A stretch of DNA of 64,000 nucleotides from Dactylosporangium sucinum. Lineage in GTDB: Bacteria > Actinomycetota > Actinomycetes > Mycobacteriales > Micromonosporaceae. Shown one piece after another: positions 23,723-32,069 of this stretch. The position numbers and the translations under genes were made by a program. The notes beneath the pieces were generated by a model that was given only the letters and a program-made list of their open reading frames with translations, was not told the DNA's origin and made no database searches. The DNA lies in the NCBI RefSeq assembly GCF_014647515.1, contig NZ_BMPI01000028.1, forward strand, positions 1-64,000, given 5' to 3'. How positions within the stretch are numbered: position 1 is the first letter of the stretch; the number at the start of each line of letters is the position of its first letter.

Positions 23723-26344
23723 TCAGCCGAGGTCCGCGCTGACGATGGTCAGGAGGCGGCGCGCGTTGATGGCCATCGCCAACAGCGGGATGGTGTGGTG
23801 CTGCAGCAGCCGCAGCGCATCGGCGCTCGTGCACTCGGCTTCCACGGTGAGCCGGGACAGCTCGCGGTCAAGCTGATGAGCCTCGTTGCGGGCCTCCTCC
23901 GCTCGGGCGTGCTCGCCGGCCGCGGCCAGCGTCCGCCCGGCCACCGTCAGGCAGTCCCGCAGGTCTTCGGCCAGGGCGACGGCGACGAGGCCGGCTCCCT
24001 CCGCCGCGGTCAGCCCGACGGCACCCACCGGAGTCGGGCGGGTCGGCGTACCGCGGGGGTGGTCGTCGACGAGCGGGCGCATCAGGCCGACGCTCGCCTC
24101 CGCGTCGACGACGGCGGCGGGCACGTCGCCGAGCGTCAGCCGGCAGACCGCCGCGATGGCCAGCAGACGGGCCATCTCGCGAACGACCGCTCGATCGTTG
24201 TCGCGGAGAGCCTGGCGCAGCTGGTCCCCAACGGCCGCAGTCATCATGATCATGTGCCACATCGGCACGGGACCGAATCCCTGGCGCGGCGGCGGACCCG
24301 GCTCGGCCGCGCCCGCCACGAGATGCGTGTAGCTGGTCGCGAGCGTGAGCGCATCGCGGAGGCTGCGACGCTTGACCATCCCCAACGCGGCGAAGCAGAC
24401 GTCGGCGAGCGTGTCGTCGAGCCCGAAGCTGGGGACGGCCCAGCCGAGCGCCTCGTTCGCGGTGCGATAGCCGCCCCGATGAGCGGCCTGGGCCCGATTG
24501 AGCTTGGCGAGCATCCCGTCGTGCAGTGCCGCAGCCAGCTGAGGATACTGCCTCGTGAACGTGTTGTCGCCCAGTCCGATCCGGGCCAGATCGGCGGTGA
24601 GGTCGATGTCGCCGTGCGCGGTCAGCGCCGCTGCCGCGGCGCGGTCAAGGGCTTCGGGCTGATCCAGCTCTCTGATGATCACGAGGACGAGGGTCATCAT
24701 GCGCGGTAGGTCGGAGGCGAGCAGTTCGATCAGGATGTCGTGCAGGTGCGGGTGGCGGGTCGCGGCCCGGCTGAGCACCGTGAGAGCCCGCCGGTGCTGG
24801 TATCCCGCGAGTTGCGGCGCGATCTTGGCGAGCAGCCCGGACCGGGTGAGGAACGCTCGCGCAACGTGCTCCTCACCGAGGATGTCGGGGCGTAGCGCTG
24901 CGGGGGCGAGGCGATCCCCGCTCGGGTACATGCCGAGCACCCAGGTTCTGTACCGGGCTACCACGTGCCCGGGCTCCTCGGACAGCTCCGGCATGAGAGC
25001 CAGGGTTTGATCGAAGCGGGCGGGGTCGTGACCGCCGAATGCTGTCGCGGCGAGCACCACGGTGTCGAGCCGGTCCCGAAACGGATCGACCAGGTCGTAT
25101 GAGGATGCGCTCTGCCGCCAGTACTGCGCCTCCAGCTGCAGCAGCCGGGTCGTCGGATGTAGCGCGGGCCGCACGCCGGGCCCGTCGATCAGCCCGGTCA
25201 GGGCTTGCACGTGCAGTGACAGGCTGGTGGAGTCGTCGAGGTGGGCGAGCTCGGCCTCCACGTCGGCGACGGGAAGGCCGAGCTTGCCGGCGAACGCGGC
25301 CGACGCTCGCCGGTATTCGGCAATCGGGTCGCGCACGTCGGGCGCGAGTTCGAGGTGGAGCAGCCGGGCCGCGCTCTCCGCGATGCGGACGTCGCGATGC
25401 CCGGTGAGGTCGTCCAGCCAGCGTCCCCGTGATCGGGCCACGATGAGGCCGCGCACGACGGAGCGCTCACGCTCGCCGCACAGCGCCGCGAAGATGTCGG
25501 CGATCCGTTCGCTTTGCCCCTCGGCTTCGTCGGCTATCAGCAGGACGTTGCTGTCGAGCCGGCTGAGGTGCCGGGCATCGGCGACGGTGCCGTGGGCGGA
25601 CAGCTCCCCGGCCCACCAACCGCGACCGGACAGTCCGGTGGCGAGCTTCTGGGCCAGTCGTGTCTTGCCGACGCCGCCCGGCCCGGTGAGCAGGGCTATC
25701 GACAGCTGGTCGGGCCCGTCGAGCCAGTGCTGTAGTGCCGAGATCTCCGCTGTGCGGCCCGCGAACGGCACGACGGCGTGCTCTGGCAGCAACAGCGCGG
25801 CGACGGATCCTGGTGCTGGCGGTTCGGGGGTGACGAGGAGGTGGTTGGCCGACAGCGCGGGCACCGCCTCACGCATCGAGTCGACGAGGTGGCGCAGGTC
25901 GGGAGCCTCGAAGCGGCTGCGGAAGTAGACGGTCTGCCGGTCGGCGATCCCGGCGATGCTGGGTGGCAGCATGTCCCGGGTGAGCCGCTCGGCGCCGTCC
26001 AGGATGACCGGAATCAGCGGGATGTTCGCGGTCAGGGCGTACTCAATCTCCCGCCGCACCCAGTCGTCGGGGTCGGCGAGCCGGGGGCGGCCTCCGCGGT
26101 CGGCGACCGTGGCCCACTGCGGCCCGATGACGGCGATCATGACACATGCCTGCCGCAGCGCGGCCGTAAGCTCCTCGGGGAAGGCCGCGCCGACGGGGAT
26201 GGAGCGAGCCGATCGGAACACGTGGCGGTCGCCGAAGACTTCCCCCAGCCGGCCGTCGATCTGTCCCGCGGCGTAGCCGCCGTCGGTGGACCGGAAGCTG
26301 ATGAAGACGGCGTTGCGTGGCGCCTGCGGGGGGCGGCCCGTCAC
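23723..26344 (-). CDS. TIR-STAND NTPase with long helical C-terminal region
   Basis: 873 residues from a GTG at 26344 that overlaps the stop of the regulator gene (GTGA). Residues 10-150 form a TIR domain: NAVFISFRSTDGG, RHVFRSARSIPVG, CVMIAVIGPQWATV, DWVRREIEYALT (Glu99 sits where TIR NADases have their catalytic Glu), IPLIPVILDGAE. Residues 195-420 are a STAND/NB-ARC-like NTPase: FAGRTAEISALQHWL, Walker A GPGGVGKTRLAQ at 221-232, Walker B NVLLIADEA at 266-274. The remaining 450 residues are alpha-helical and Ala/Leu-rich, probably repeats sensing the trigger. Bacterial TIR-NTPases are known antiphage or conflict effectors that deplete NAD; that role here is inference. Confidence 0.85.
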   Translation of the reverse strand: MTGRPPQAPRNAVFISFRSTDGGYAAGQIDGRLGEVFGDRHVFRSARSIPVGAAFPEELTAALRQACVMIAVIGPQWATVADRGGRPRLADPDDWVRREIEYALTANIPLIPVILDGAERLTRDMLPPSIAGIADRQTVYFRSRFEAPDLRHLVDSMREAVPALSANHLLVTPEPPAPGSVAALLLPEHAVVPFAGRTAEISALQHWLDGPDQLSIALLTGPGGVGKTRLAQKLATGLSGRGWWAGELSAHGTVADARHLSRLDSNVLLIADEAEGQSERIADIFAALCGERERSVVRGLIVARSRGRWLDDLTGHRDVRIAESAARLLHLELAPDVRDPIAEYRRASAAFAGKLGLPVADVEAELAHLDDSTSLSLHVQALTGLIDGPGVRPALHPTTRLLQLEAQYWRQSASSYDLVDPFRDRLDTVVLAATAFGGHDPARFDQTLALMPELSEEPGHVVARYRTWVLGMYPSGDRLAPAALRPDILGEEHVARAFLTRSGLLAKIAPQLAGYQHRRALTVLSRAATRHPHLHDILIELLASDLPRMMTLVLVIIRELDQPEALDRAAAAALTAHGDIDLTADLARIGLGDNTFTRQYPQLAAALHDGMLAKLNRAQAAHRGGYRTANEALGWAVPSFGLDDTLADVCFAALGMVKRRSLRDALTLATSYTHLVAGAAEPGPPPRQGFGPVPMWHMIMMTAAVGDQLRQALRDNDRAVVREMARLLAIAAVCRLTLGDVPAAVVDAEASVGLMRPLVDDHPRGTPTRPTPVGAVGLTAAEGAGLVAVALAEDLRDCLTVAGRTLAAAGEHARAEEARNEAHQLDRELSRLTVEAECTSADALRLLQHHTIPLLAMAINARRLLTIVSADLG

Positions 26345-27627
26345 GGGTACAACCGCCCCTGCATGGCCGCGTTCAGGTGGGCCTGGACGCTGGCCACCTG
26401 CGGCCGCTGGTTCCAGCGGTGCAGCCCGTGGGTGAGCAGATGCAGGTCGGACCTGATGGTCGCGGAGTCGACCATGGTGACGTCGCCGACAATGCCTTGC
26501 ACGATGTGGCAGGATTGCTCGACGTTGCCGGCGGAGGCGTGGGCGAGGGCCTGCCGGATCGAGAACCGGGCCGTCGACCTGATCGCATCGGGGCCGATCT
26601 TCGGTACTTCCCTGTCGAACACCTCGATGGCCTGGTCGAGGAATCCGAGTTCGTAGAGGCACCAGCCGCGGACGAGCTGGGTGAGATTCGCGTCGTCGAC
26701 CGCTGGGTTCTCCAGGGTCGGCAGCATCGTCGCCGCCCGGTCGGCGGCCCGCAGGGACAGCGTCGCATCGCCGGCCAGGGCGTGCGCCTGGGCGAGACGC
26801 TGCGCGGCGAGCCATCCGGTGCGCGGGCTCGTGCCCGCACGGCTCGCAGCCGCGCTGGCGAGTCCGATCGCCAGGCCGTGATTGCGTTTGTAGAGCGCCA
26901 TCAGAGATTTGCGGATCAGGCTGTACGCCCACAGGTCGTCGTCGCCGACGAGGCTGGCGATCTCGGTCGCCTGGTCGGTCCACCATGTCGACATGTGGTG
27001 GTCGCCCAACTCCTGGGCGAGCCACCCGGCCAGCTCGGTGCCGAGGCCGAGCAGGCTCATCAGGCGCGCCCAGCGCTCGCCGGTGGCGCCGGCCGCCTCG
27101 ATCCGAATCGCCTGCAGCGTGCCCACGAGCACCGGGAAGATGACCGCGGGACTCATCGACCGCGCCATCGTCCGCAGACCGTCGATGGTGCCGCCGAGCA
27201 TGGCGGCAGATCCCTTGGTGGCCGCGACGGGTGCCCACGACATGAGCGCGGGGTTGTCCAGGAACTCGCGGCCGGTGTGGCCGGGGACGACGAACTGACC
27301 CGATCCGTCGGGGCCGAGGCGGATCACCCAACCGCTCGCCGCCGCCATCGGCAGCATGCCTTCACCCGATGCGATCAGGGCTTCCGAGTACCCAGGTGCC
27401 GCGGGCAGGGCGGGATTGTCAGCCTCCAGGAGGGCCGCGAGCGTTCGCCCGGAGCCGAGCACCGCGTCGCAGCGCCGGGCGATCTCGACGTTCGGCCGCT
27501 TCTCGCCCCGCTCGATCTTGCTCAGGTGACTCTTGCTGTAGTGGACGCGCTCCGCAAGCTTCGCGATCGACATTCCGGCAGCGAGCCGGAGCTGCCGCAA
27601 CTGTCCTCCGAACGTGGAAGCGGTCAC
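26341..27627 (-). CDS. XRE-family regulator with helical-repeat C-terminus
   Basis: 428 residues from GTG 27627 (GGGGAG just upstream); a longer frame from 27744 is less likely because the extra residues are Arg/Cys-rich and unlike the family. Residues 5-65 are an XRE helix-turn-helix (LRQLRLAAGMSIAKLAERVH, YSKSHLSKIERGEKRPN). The rest is a tetratricopeptide-like solenoid (for example WLAAQRLAQAHALAGDATLS, VRGWCLYELGFLDQAIEVFD). The arrangement is common in actinomycete XRE-TPR sensors. Its coding region overlaps the TIR-STAND gene by four bases, so the two are translationally coupled, and it is divergent from the small-protein/AAA operon it may control. Confidence 0.85.
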   Translation of the reverse strand: MTASTFGGQLRQLRLAAGMSIAKLAERVHYSKSHLSKIERGEKRPNVEIARRCDAVLGSGRTLAALLEADNPALPAAPGYSEALIASGEGMLPMAAASGWVIRLGPDGSGQFVVPGHTGREFLDNPALMSWAPVAATKGSAAMLGGTIDGLRTMARSMSPAVIFPVLVGTLQAIRIEAAGATGERWARLMSLLGLGTELAGWLAQELGDHHMSTWWTDQATEIASLVGDDDLWAYSLIRKSLMALYKRNHGLAIGLASAAASRAGTSPRTGWLAAQRLAQAHALAGDATLSLRAADRAATMLPTLENPAVDDANLTQLVRGWCLYELGFLDQAIEVFDREVPKIGPDAIRSTARFSIRQALAHASAGNVEQSCHIVQGIVGDVTMVDSATIRSDLHLLTHGLHRWNQRPQVASVQAHLNAAMQGRLYP

Positions 27628-27819
27628 GGTACTCCCCGTATCGACGTCTTCCGTCTCCTGGTCAGAGGGTACGAGGACACAGTGGAAGTGACAACGACGC
27701 TCTGTCCATAGTGGGCATAGAAAACGGCGTCGATGTGCAGACAAGCATCCTGCTCAAACCACCGAAGGGCGGATTCCGCCGTTGCTCGGTGGCGATCGCC
27801 GCTGCCCTGGAGGTGGAGA

Positions 27820-28380
27820 ATGTCGGAATCACCGGTCGGTCCCGTGCTGGACTCTGCCGGCGCCTACCTGAAGCGAGCCCTCGACCTACGCCAGGACGAG
27901 ACCCTCGGGGGCCGGGTCATCACGTTCGGCATGCGACTGCTGGGTGACCTCGTCAAGCAAGTGGCGGACGACGTGGCCAGCCAGGACCTCGCCGAGGTCG
28001 CCCTCGTCTACGACGTGCTCTCGTCGCAACTTGCCACGGTCACCGGACGCCTGCCGGATGAACTGTACCCGGCACTGGTCGAGCTCTGTGACGACTCGGC
28101 GGCTCGCCCGCTGGTGGCGCGCGTCCCGCGCCCACAGCCCGCCCTGGTGGCGTCCCTGCGCGCACTGGTGCTGCGAATCCGGGTCACCTACGGCTGGCCG
28201 AAGGCCACCGACGCCACTCGGGTGGTGCAGGTCATGCATCGCGCCGGAGGGGCGAAGGTCATGGCGATCACGGTCGAACACAGCATGTCCCGTGACGACC
28301 TGCCTGCGCACGTGCGCGGGCTCGCGTTCACGACGACCGAGCGGTCCGCCAGCTTCCAGCTGTTCCCCCGGTCCTCCTAG
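27820..28380 (+). CDS. Soluble protein of unknown function, first gene of the AAA operon
   Basis: 186 residues from ATG 27820, chosen for the GGAGGTGGAGA ribosome binding site directly upstream. No signal peptide or membrane segment. The N-terminal two thirds are helical; the last 50 residues alternate strands (GAKVMAITVEHS, then FTTTERSASFQLFP) around SRDDLPAHVRGLA. That D-D-L-P-x-x-V-R element recurs in the other small proteins of this operon. I do not recognise the family. It is followed by the first membrane protein after 38 bases. Confidence 0.72.
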   Translation: MSESPVGPVLDSAGAYLKRALDLRQDETLGGRVITFGMRLLGDLVKQVADDVASQDLAEVALVYDVLSSQLATVTGRLPDELYPALVELCDDSAARPLVARVPRPQPALVASLRALVLRIRVTYGWPKATDATRVVQVMHRAGGAKVMAITVEHSMSRDDLPAHVRGLAFTTTERSASFQLFPRSS

Positions 28381-28418
28381 CCGGTCGACCGACGTCGGCA
28401 TATCGATGTGGAGATCAG

Positions 28419-28889
28419 ATGCCTATTCCCGTCATCGTGATCGTGGCGCAGGTCGTTGCGACCGCGCTGGTCGGCGTGGTGGTCGCCTACTGGCCCCGGA
28501 TCATGCAGTGGTCGGTGGACAGCCTGCTGCCGTGGGTGGACGAACACCTACCGGCGTTCGCCGAGGACGTGCGTCTGGCGTTCCAGAGCCTCGACAACGC
28601 CATTGTCGACATCCGGCGGGCCATCCGCAGCGCCTGGCGACGGGTACGCGACTTCCTGCTGCGGGAGACAGCCGACTTCATCCGCCTGTTCAACGGACGG
28701 TGGGCCGTACAGATCACCTCGTACCTGCGAAATCAGGCGATGAACGGAAAGCCCATCGTCAAGATCGTCTCGCAGGAGGAGATCGATTGGGACGACCTGC
28801 CCGAGGATGTCCGGGCCCAGGTGATGCGCGACGAGCTCGCCCCCGTCGACGTCACGAAGATCCGCGACGAACTCACCCAGGAGGGGTGA
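28419..28889 (+). CDS. Small single-pass membrane protein with D-D-L-P-x-x-V-R tail
   Basis: 156 residues. Residues 4-25 (VIVIVAQVVATALVGVVVAY) form one membrane helix; the following segment 35-105 is a charged amphipathic helix rich in Arg/Trp. The C-terminus carries IVKIVSQEEIDWDDLPEDVR (about 112-131), nearly repeated in the 29402-29731 product as VSTEEIDIDDIDD. Function unknown. The amphipathic, Arg-rich region directly after the membrane helix would lie along the membrane in the cytoplasm if the N-terminus faces out. Confidence 0.75.
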   Translation: MPIPVIVIVAQVVATALVGVVVAYWPRIMQWSVDSLLPWVDEHLPAFAEDVRLAFQSLDNAIVDIRRAIRSAWRRVRDFLLRETADFIRLFNGRWAVQITSYLRNQAMNGKPIVKIVSQEEIDWDDLPEDVRAQVMRDELAPVDVTKIRDELTQEG

Positions 28890-28893
28890 ATCG

Positions 28894-29394
28894 ATGAGAA
28901 GGGATGGAACGGTGTTCACCATCTGGTTGGTCGTCGGCGTGGCAGCGGTGGCCGTGGTGCTCGTCCTGGCGACGCGACGACGGAGCACGCCCGCGGCCGG
29001 ACCCGCCGTCGACCGGCAGTCGCGAACCCATCGCGAGATGGGAGAGCTGGTGCTGACGGCGTACGCCAACGAATGGGCCACCAGACTCGCCAGCACTCCG
29101 GAGGACCTGGCGAGAGCGGTGCGCGGGGGCGACCCCGACCTGCTCGCGGCGCTCGACGGCCTGGTGGGGCAGGTGACCGTGGCCTTCGGCGCTGACGGCT
29201 CCCCGCGCACCGGCGTGACCGCGACCGTGACCGTCGCCTACAGCGACGGCAAGCGGCGCTCGACGGCGCAGGTGCAGGCGCCGTGGGACCTGGTGCCGAG
29301 CCAGGCCCGGGCCGCGTACCTGTCCGGCAGCGCGCAGCAGCCGCTGAGGTTCACCTGGCGAGCCGTGCCGCCCGCCACCGCGGCACAGAACTGA
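28894..29394 (+). CDS. Small single-pass membrane protein with beta-rich C-terminal domain
   Basis: 166 residues. One membrane helix (FTIWLVVGVAAVAVVLVLAT, residues 8-27), a polar stretch, a helix (ELVLTAYANEWATRL) and a strand-rich end (GQVTVAFGADGSP, GVTATVTVAYSDGK, AQVQAPWDLVPSQARAAYL, PLRFTWRAV). WDLVPSQARA occupies the place of the DDLPxxVRA element in its neighbours, so the end domain is probably homologous to that of the 27820-28380 product. Only four bases separate it from the gene before. Confidence 0.75.
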   Translation: MRRDGTVFTIWLVVGVAAVAVVLVLATRRRSTPAAGPAVDRQSRTHREMGELVLTAYANEWATRLASTPEDLARAVRGGDPDLLAALDGLVGQVTVAFGADGSPRTGVTATVTVAYSDGKRRSTAQVQAPWDLVPSQARAAYLSGSAQQPLRFTWRAVPPATAAQN

Positions 29395-29401
29395 GGCGGC
29401 G

Positions 29402-29731
29402 ATGATCTGGCTGGTCTGGGCCGTGGTCGCCGCGGTCGTCGGTACCGCCGCGGTCGTCGTGGTGACGTCGTGGCCCGAAGTGGCCGAGCTGCTCCAGCGG
29501 TGGCTTCGCCGCAACAACCTCACCAAGAGTTCACTGGCCACTGCCGTCGTCGTCCTCGACCGCCTGGCCGTCGGCGTGCGGCGGGTGGTGCGAGTGACGA
29601 CACACGCGGGTGTGACGCGAAAGGTCTCCACCGAGGAGATCGACATCGATGACATCGACGATCCGGAGCTGCGGGCCACGCTGCAGCGGACCGGGCATGC
29701 CGAGGGCGACGTCCTGCGGCTGGTGGACTAG
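29402..29731 (+). CDS. Small single-pass membrane protein with EEIDIDDI tail
   Basis: 109 residues. Membrane helix at 2-24 (IWLVWAVVAAVVGTAAVVVV), then a helix (VAELLQRWLRRNN) and a C-terminal domain VRVTTHAGVTRKVSTEEIDI followed by DDIDDPELRATLQ. The VSTEEIDIDD stretch closely matches VSQEEIDWDD of the 28419-28889 product, marking the two as paralogues. Seven bases after the previous gene, 24 before the AAA gene. Confidence 0.75.
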   Translation: MIWLVWAVVAAVVGTAAVVVVTSWPEVAELLQRWLRRNNLTKSSLATAVVVLDRLAVGVRRVVRVTTHAGVTRKVSTEEIDIDDIDDPELRATLQRTGHAEGDVLRLVD

Positions 29732-29755
29732 AGCGACAAGGAGCACAGCGCGACA

Positions 29756-30718
29756 ATGAACAACTGGTCCATGGTGCCGCCGGACAAGACCGTCACCCGA
29801 AGAGGCGCGGAACCACCGCCGAAACCGGAACCTGCCCGCGTCGACGTTGCCGACACGCCCATCGAGTTCGAACCGCGCACACCGCGCCGCACGATAGCCG
29901 ACCTCATCGTCCCTGCCGAGGTCCGCACCCGCATCGACCTCGCGGTCAAGCAGCTGGAGAACCACGACGAGCTCTACCTCAAGTGGAACCTGCGCAAGGT
30001 CGATCCCTACCGCACCGGGACGGCACTGAACTTCTACGGGGCGCCGGGCACCGGCAAGTCGCTCGCGGCGGAGGCGGTGGCGGCCCGCCTCGGCCGGTCG
30101 TTCATCGACGTGAGTTACGCCGAGATCGAGTCCAAGTACGTCGGAGACACCCCCAAGAACATTGTGCGGTGCTTCGAGCAGGCGCGGCAGATGAACGCCG
30201 TGCTTGTCTTCAACGAAGCGGACTCCATCCTCGGCAGCCGTCTGAGCAGCGTCACGCAGAGCGCCGATCACAGCGTCAACGTCTCGCGCGCCGTCATGCT
30301 CGCGCAACTCGACGCCTTCGGCGGACTGGTCGTCTTCACCACCAACTTCCCTCGCAACTACGACGCCGCGTTCGTCCGCCGCATCCTGGTGCATGTCCGG
30401 TTCGACCTGCCCGACCTGGCGACCCGGGTCCGCCTCTGGCGCCATCTCATCCCGGAGGACATGCCGCGCGAGACCGGCTTCACGGTCGAGCGTCTCGCGG
30501 AGGCGTCCGACGGGCTCGCCGGCGGCGACATGGTCAACGCCTTGAAGGCTGCCGGCGCGGAGGCGGCGTCCCGGCCGCATCCCCGCCACCATCTGGAGCT
30601 GGCCGACCTGATGCGGGAGATCGATCAGATCCGCCGGGCGAAGGCCGAGGTCGGCAAGGCGCACGGCGGGTTGCGTCACACGTCGATCGAGACGGTCGAC
30701 GAGATGCCCGATGCATGA
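29756..30718 (+). CDS. Classical AAA ATPase with substrate-threading pore loop
   Basis: 320 residues. Pro-rich N-terminus, then one AAA module: Walker A GAPGTGKS at 95-102, pore loop 1 SKYVGDTPKNI at 126-136 (the aromatic-hydrophobic-Gly signature of protein-threading AAA proteins), Walker B as VLVFNEADS at 149-157, where Asn replaces the usual first Asp but the catalytic Glu is kept, sensor 1 TTNFPRNYD near 195, and an arginine-finger candidate pair in FVRRI near 208. A C-terminal helical lid follows. It probably acts as a hexamer that pulls on a protein substrate; the co-encoded membrane proteins with a shared acidic tail motif are natural candidates (inference). Confidence 0.88.
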   Translation: MNNWSMVPPDKTVTRRGAEPPPKPEPARVDVADTPIEFEPRTPRRTIADLIVPAEVRTRIDLAVKQLENHDELYLKWNLRKVDPYRTGTALNFYGAPGTGKSLAAEAVAARLGRSFIDVSYAEIESKYVGDTPKNIVRCFEQARQMNAVLVFNEADSILGSRLSSVTQSADHSVNVSRAVMLAQLDAFGGLVVFTTNFPRNYDAAFVRRILVHVRFDLPDLATRVRLWRHLIPEDMPRETGFTVERLAEASDGLAGGDMVNALKAAGAEAASRPHPRHHLELADLMREIDQIRRAKAEVGKAHGGLRHTSIETVDEMPDA

Positions 30719-30756
30719 TCGCGGCCCAGTCCTCTGACGTGATCGATAACTGAAGG

Positions 30757-30805
30757 GGTCTCCGGTACGTGTTCAGCGACCAAGCAGAACCTCATACCGG
30801 AGACC
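30757..30805. repeat. Perfect 11-bp inverted repeat downstream of the AAA operon
   Basis: GGTCTCCGGTA at 30757-30767 and TACCGGAGACC at 30795-30805 are exact complements around 27 bases. It may be a transcription terminator for the AAA operon, though there is no T run, or a relic of inverted terminal repeats of a small mobile element. Confidence 0.6.
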
Positions 30806-31036
30806 TCGTGGCCAACTTGGCGGTGACGAGGCGACACGATCGCACCGACGCGCAATGGCCAACGCGGCCTGATCGCCGCCGGTCCAGAGGTACCAGCCGC
30901 CGCCGAGGTGTCGGAACCTCAGCGACTCGAACAAGACGGCGCCGATGTCCGCGGTCGGCCCGCCGGGCAGATAGGCGAAGCCGGCGCGGGTGAAGAGTTC
31001 GCCGTCGCCTTCGTAGAAGACCGCGCCACCGGGCAC
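30773..31036 (-). pseudogene. Fragment of a hypothetical actinomycete protein (degenerate)
   Basis: An 87-codon frame from GTG 31036. Its first 50 residues look like genuine protein (AVFYEGDGELFTRAGFAYLP, then FRHLGGGWYLWTGGD), a pattern I associate with small uncharacterised Micromonosporaceae proteins that normally end shortly after the WYxWT motif. The following residues are low-complexity and run into the inverted repeat. In-frame coding resemblance extends upstream to a TGA within the end of the lipoprotein gene. Either a small real gene or a decayed one; no function known. Confidence 0.35.
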
Positions 31037-31067
31037 CCAATCGGCGCTCGTGATGCTGTAGAGGCGC

Positions 31068-32069
31068 CTACGGGCGGTAGGTCACCAGGTTTCGGCCGGA
31101 CGGGTGCTGCTGCGTCGTGTCGGGCAGGGTGGCGAGCGTGCTGCCGTCGGCGCGCAGCAGAACGAAGGTGTACCTGCCGTCGTTGGTCACGGTGCGCACC
31201 ACCATGCCGCCGTCCGGCCGGAAGAACACCCTGTCGACGCTGCCGCCCGGTGCGGTCGGCGGCAGGTTGACCAGCCCGCCGGTCCGCATGTCGAGCACGA
31301 GGTGAGCCTCGGTGACCCGGCTCGGATCGCTGTTCATGTGGCCCAGCGCCACATACCGCCCGTCGTCGGACACCGCCTGCACCGAGGTCGGGCAGCCGGC
31401 CGCCTCCCGGCACTCGGGGAGCGAGGCGACCGATCGCTTGACCTCGCCGGTACCGTCCGCGGCGGTCACCGTCACGTCGGTGCTCCCGCCGATCGCGCGC
31501 CAGTGTCCGTTGGTCGACCAGGTGAGGTAGCCACCGTCCGCCCCGGGCCTGGGTCCGGCCGGGTAGGGCGTCGCCGCGCCGTTCGCCACGTCGATGACCC
31601 TCCACTGGCCGCCGACCGCCGCGATGACGTGCTGCCCGTCCGGCATCCAGACCGGTGCCGAGCCGCCGCCCCACATCACCTTCGTGGCGACCGTGTGCCT
31701 GGCGCCTCCCGCGGAGATGACCACCAGGTCGCCGGGCGCGACGCTGTCGGGGTCGGGCGACTCGACCGCGGCGAGCCGGGTCGCGTCCGGCGACGGTACG
31801 AGCACGTGCTCGTCGCTGCGGGTCGCGGTGCCGAACGTGGTCCGGCGGGCCGCACCGTCGGTGACCGTGGTCATGGTGATGGGCCGGCCGGCGGCCACGT
31901 CCAGGTAGACCAGCGTGCCCGGCACCGCGGTCGGGCTGGTCACCATCGAGGTGCCGGTCGCCGTGGTGGCCGGCTGCGCGCGGTCGCCGGTGCCCGGTGC
32001 GCAGCCGCTCACCGCGGCCACGACGAGCACCGCAGTCCCGGCGACGATGTTCCGGCGGAATTCAATCAT
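31068..32069 (-). CDS. Lipoprotein with beta-propeller (TolB/WD40-like) repeats
   Basis: 333 residues. Signal peptide with lipobox (AAVSGC, Cys at about residue 23), a Thr/Ala-rich linker, then repeated strand units (SDEHVLVPSPDATRLAAVES, APVWMPDGQHVIAAVGG, VQAVSDDGRYVALGHMNSD, VFFRPDGGMVVRTVTNDGRY) typical of beta-propellers that bind peptides or sugars. ATG 32069 overlaps the stop of the AfsR-like regulator (ATGA), so an outer-surface sensor or scaffold is made together with the regulator. Function unknown. Confidence 0.8.
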   Translation of the reverse strand: MIEFRRNIVAGTAVLVVAAVSGCAPGTGDRAQPATTATGTSMVTSPTAVPGTLVYLDVAAGRPITMTTVTDGAARRTTFGTATRSDEHVLVPSPDATRLAAVESPDPDSVAPGDLVVISAGGARHTVATKVMWGGGSAPVWMPDGQHVIAAVGGQWRVIDVANGAATPYPAGPRPGADGGYLTWSTNGHWRAIGGSTDVTVTAADGTGEVKRSVASLPECREAAGCPTSVQAVSDDGRYVALGHMNSDPSRVTEAHLVLDMRTGGLVNLPPTAPGGSVDRVFFRPDGGMVVRTVTNDGRYTFVLLRADGSTLATLPDTTQQHPSGRNLVTYRP

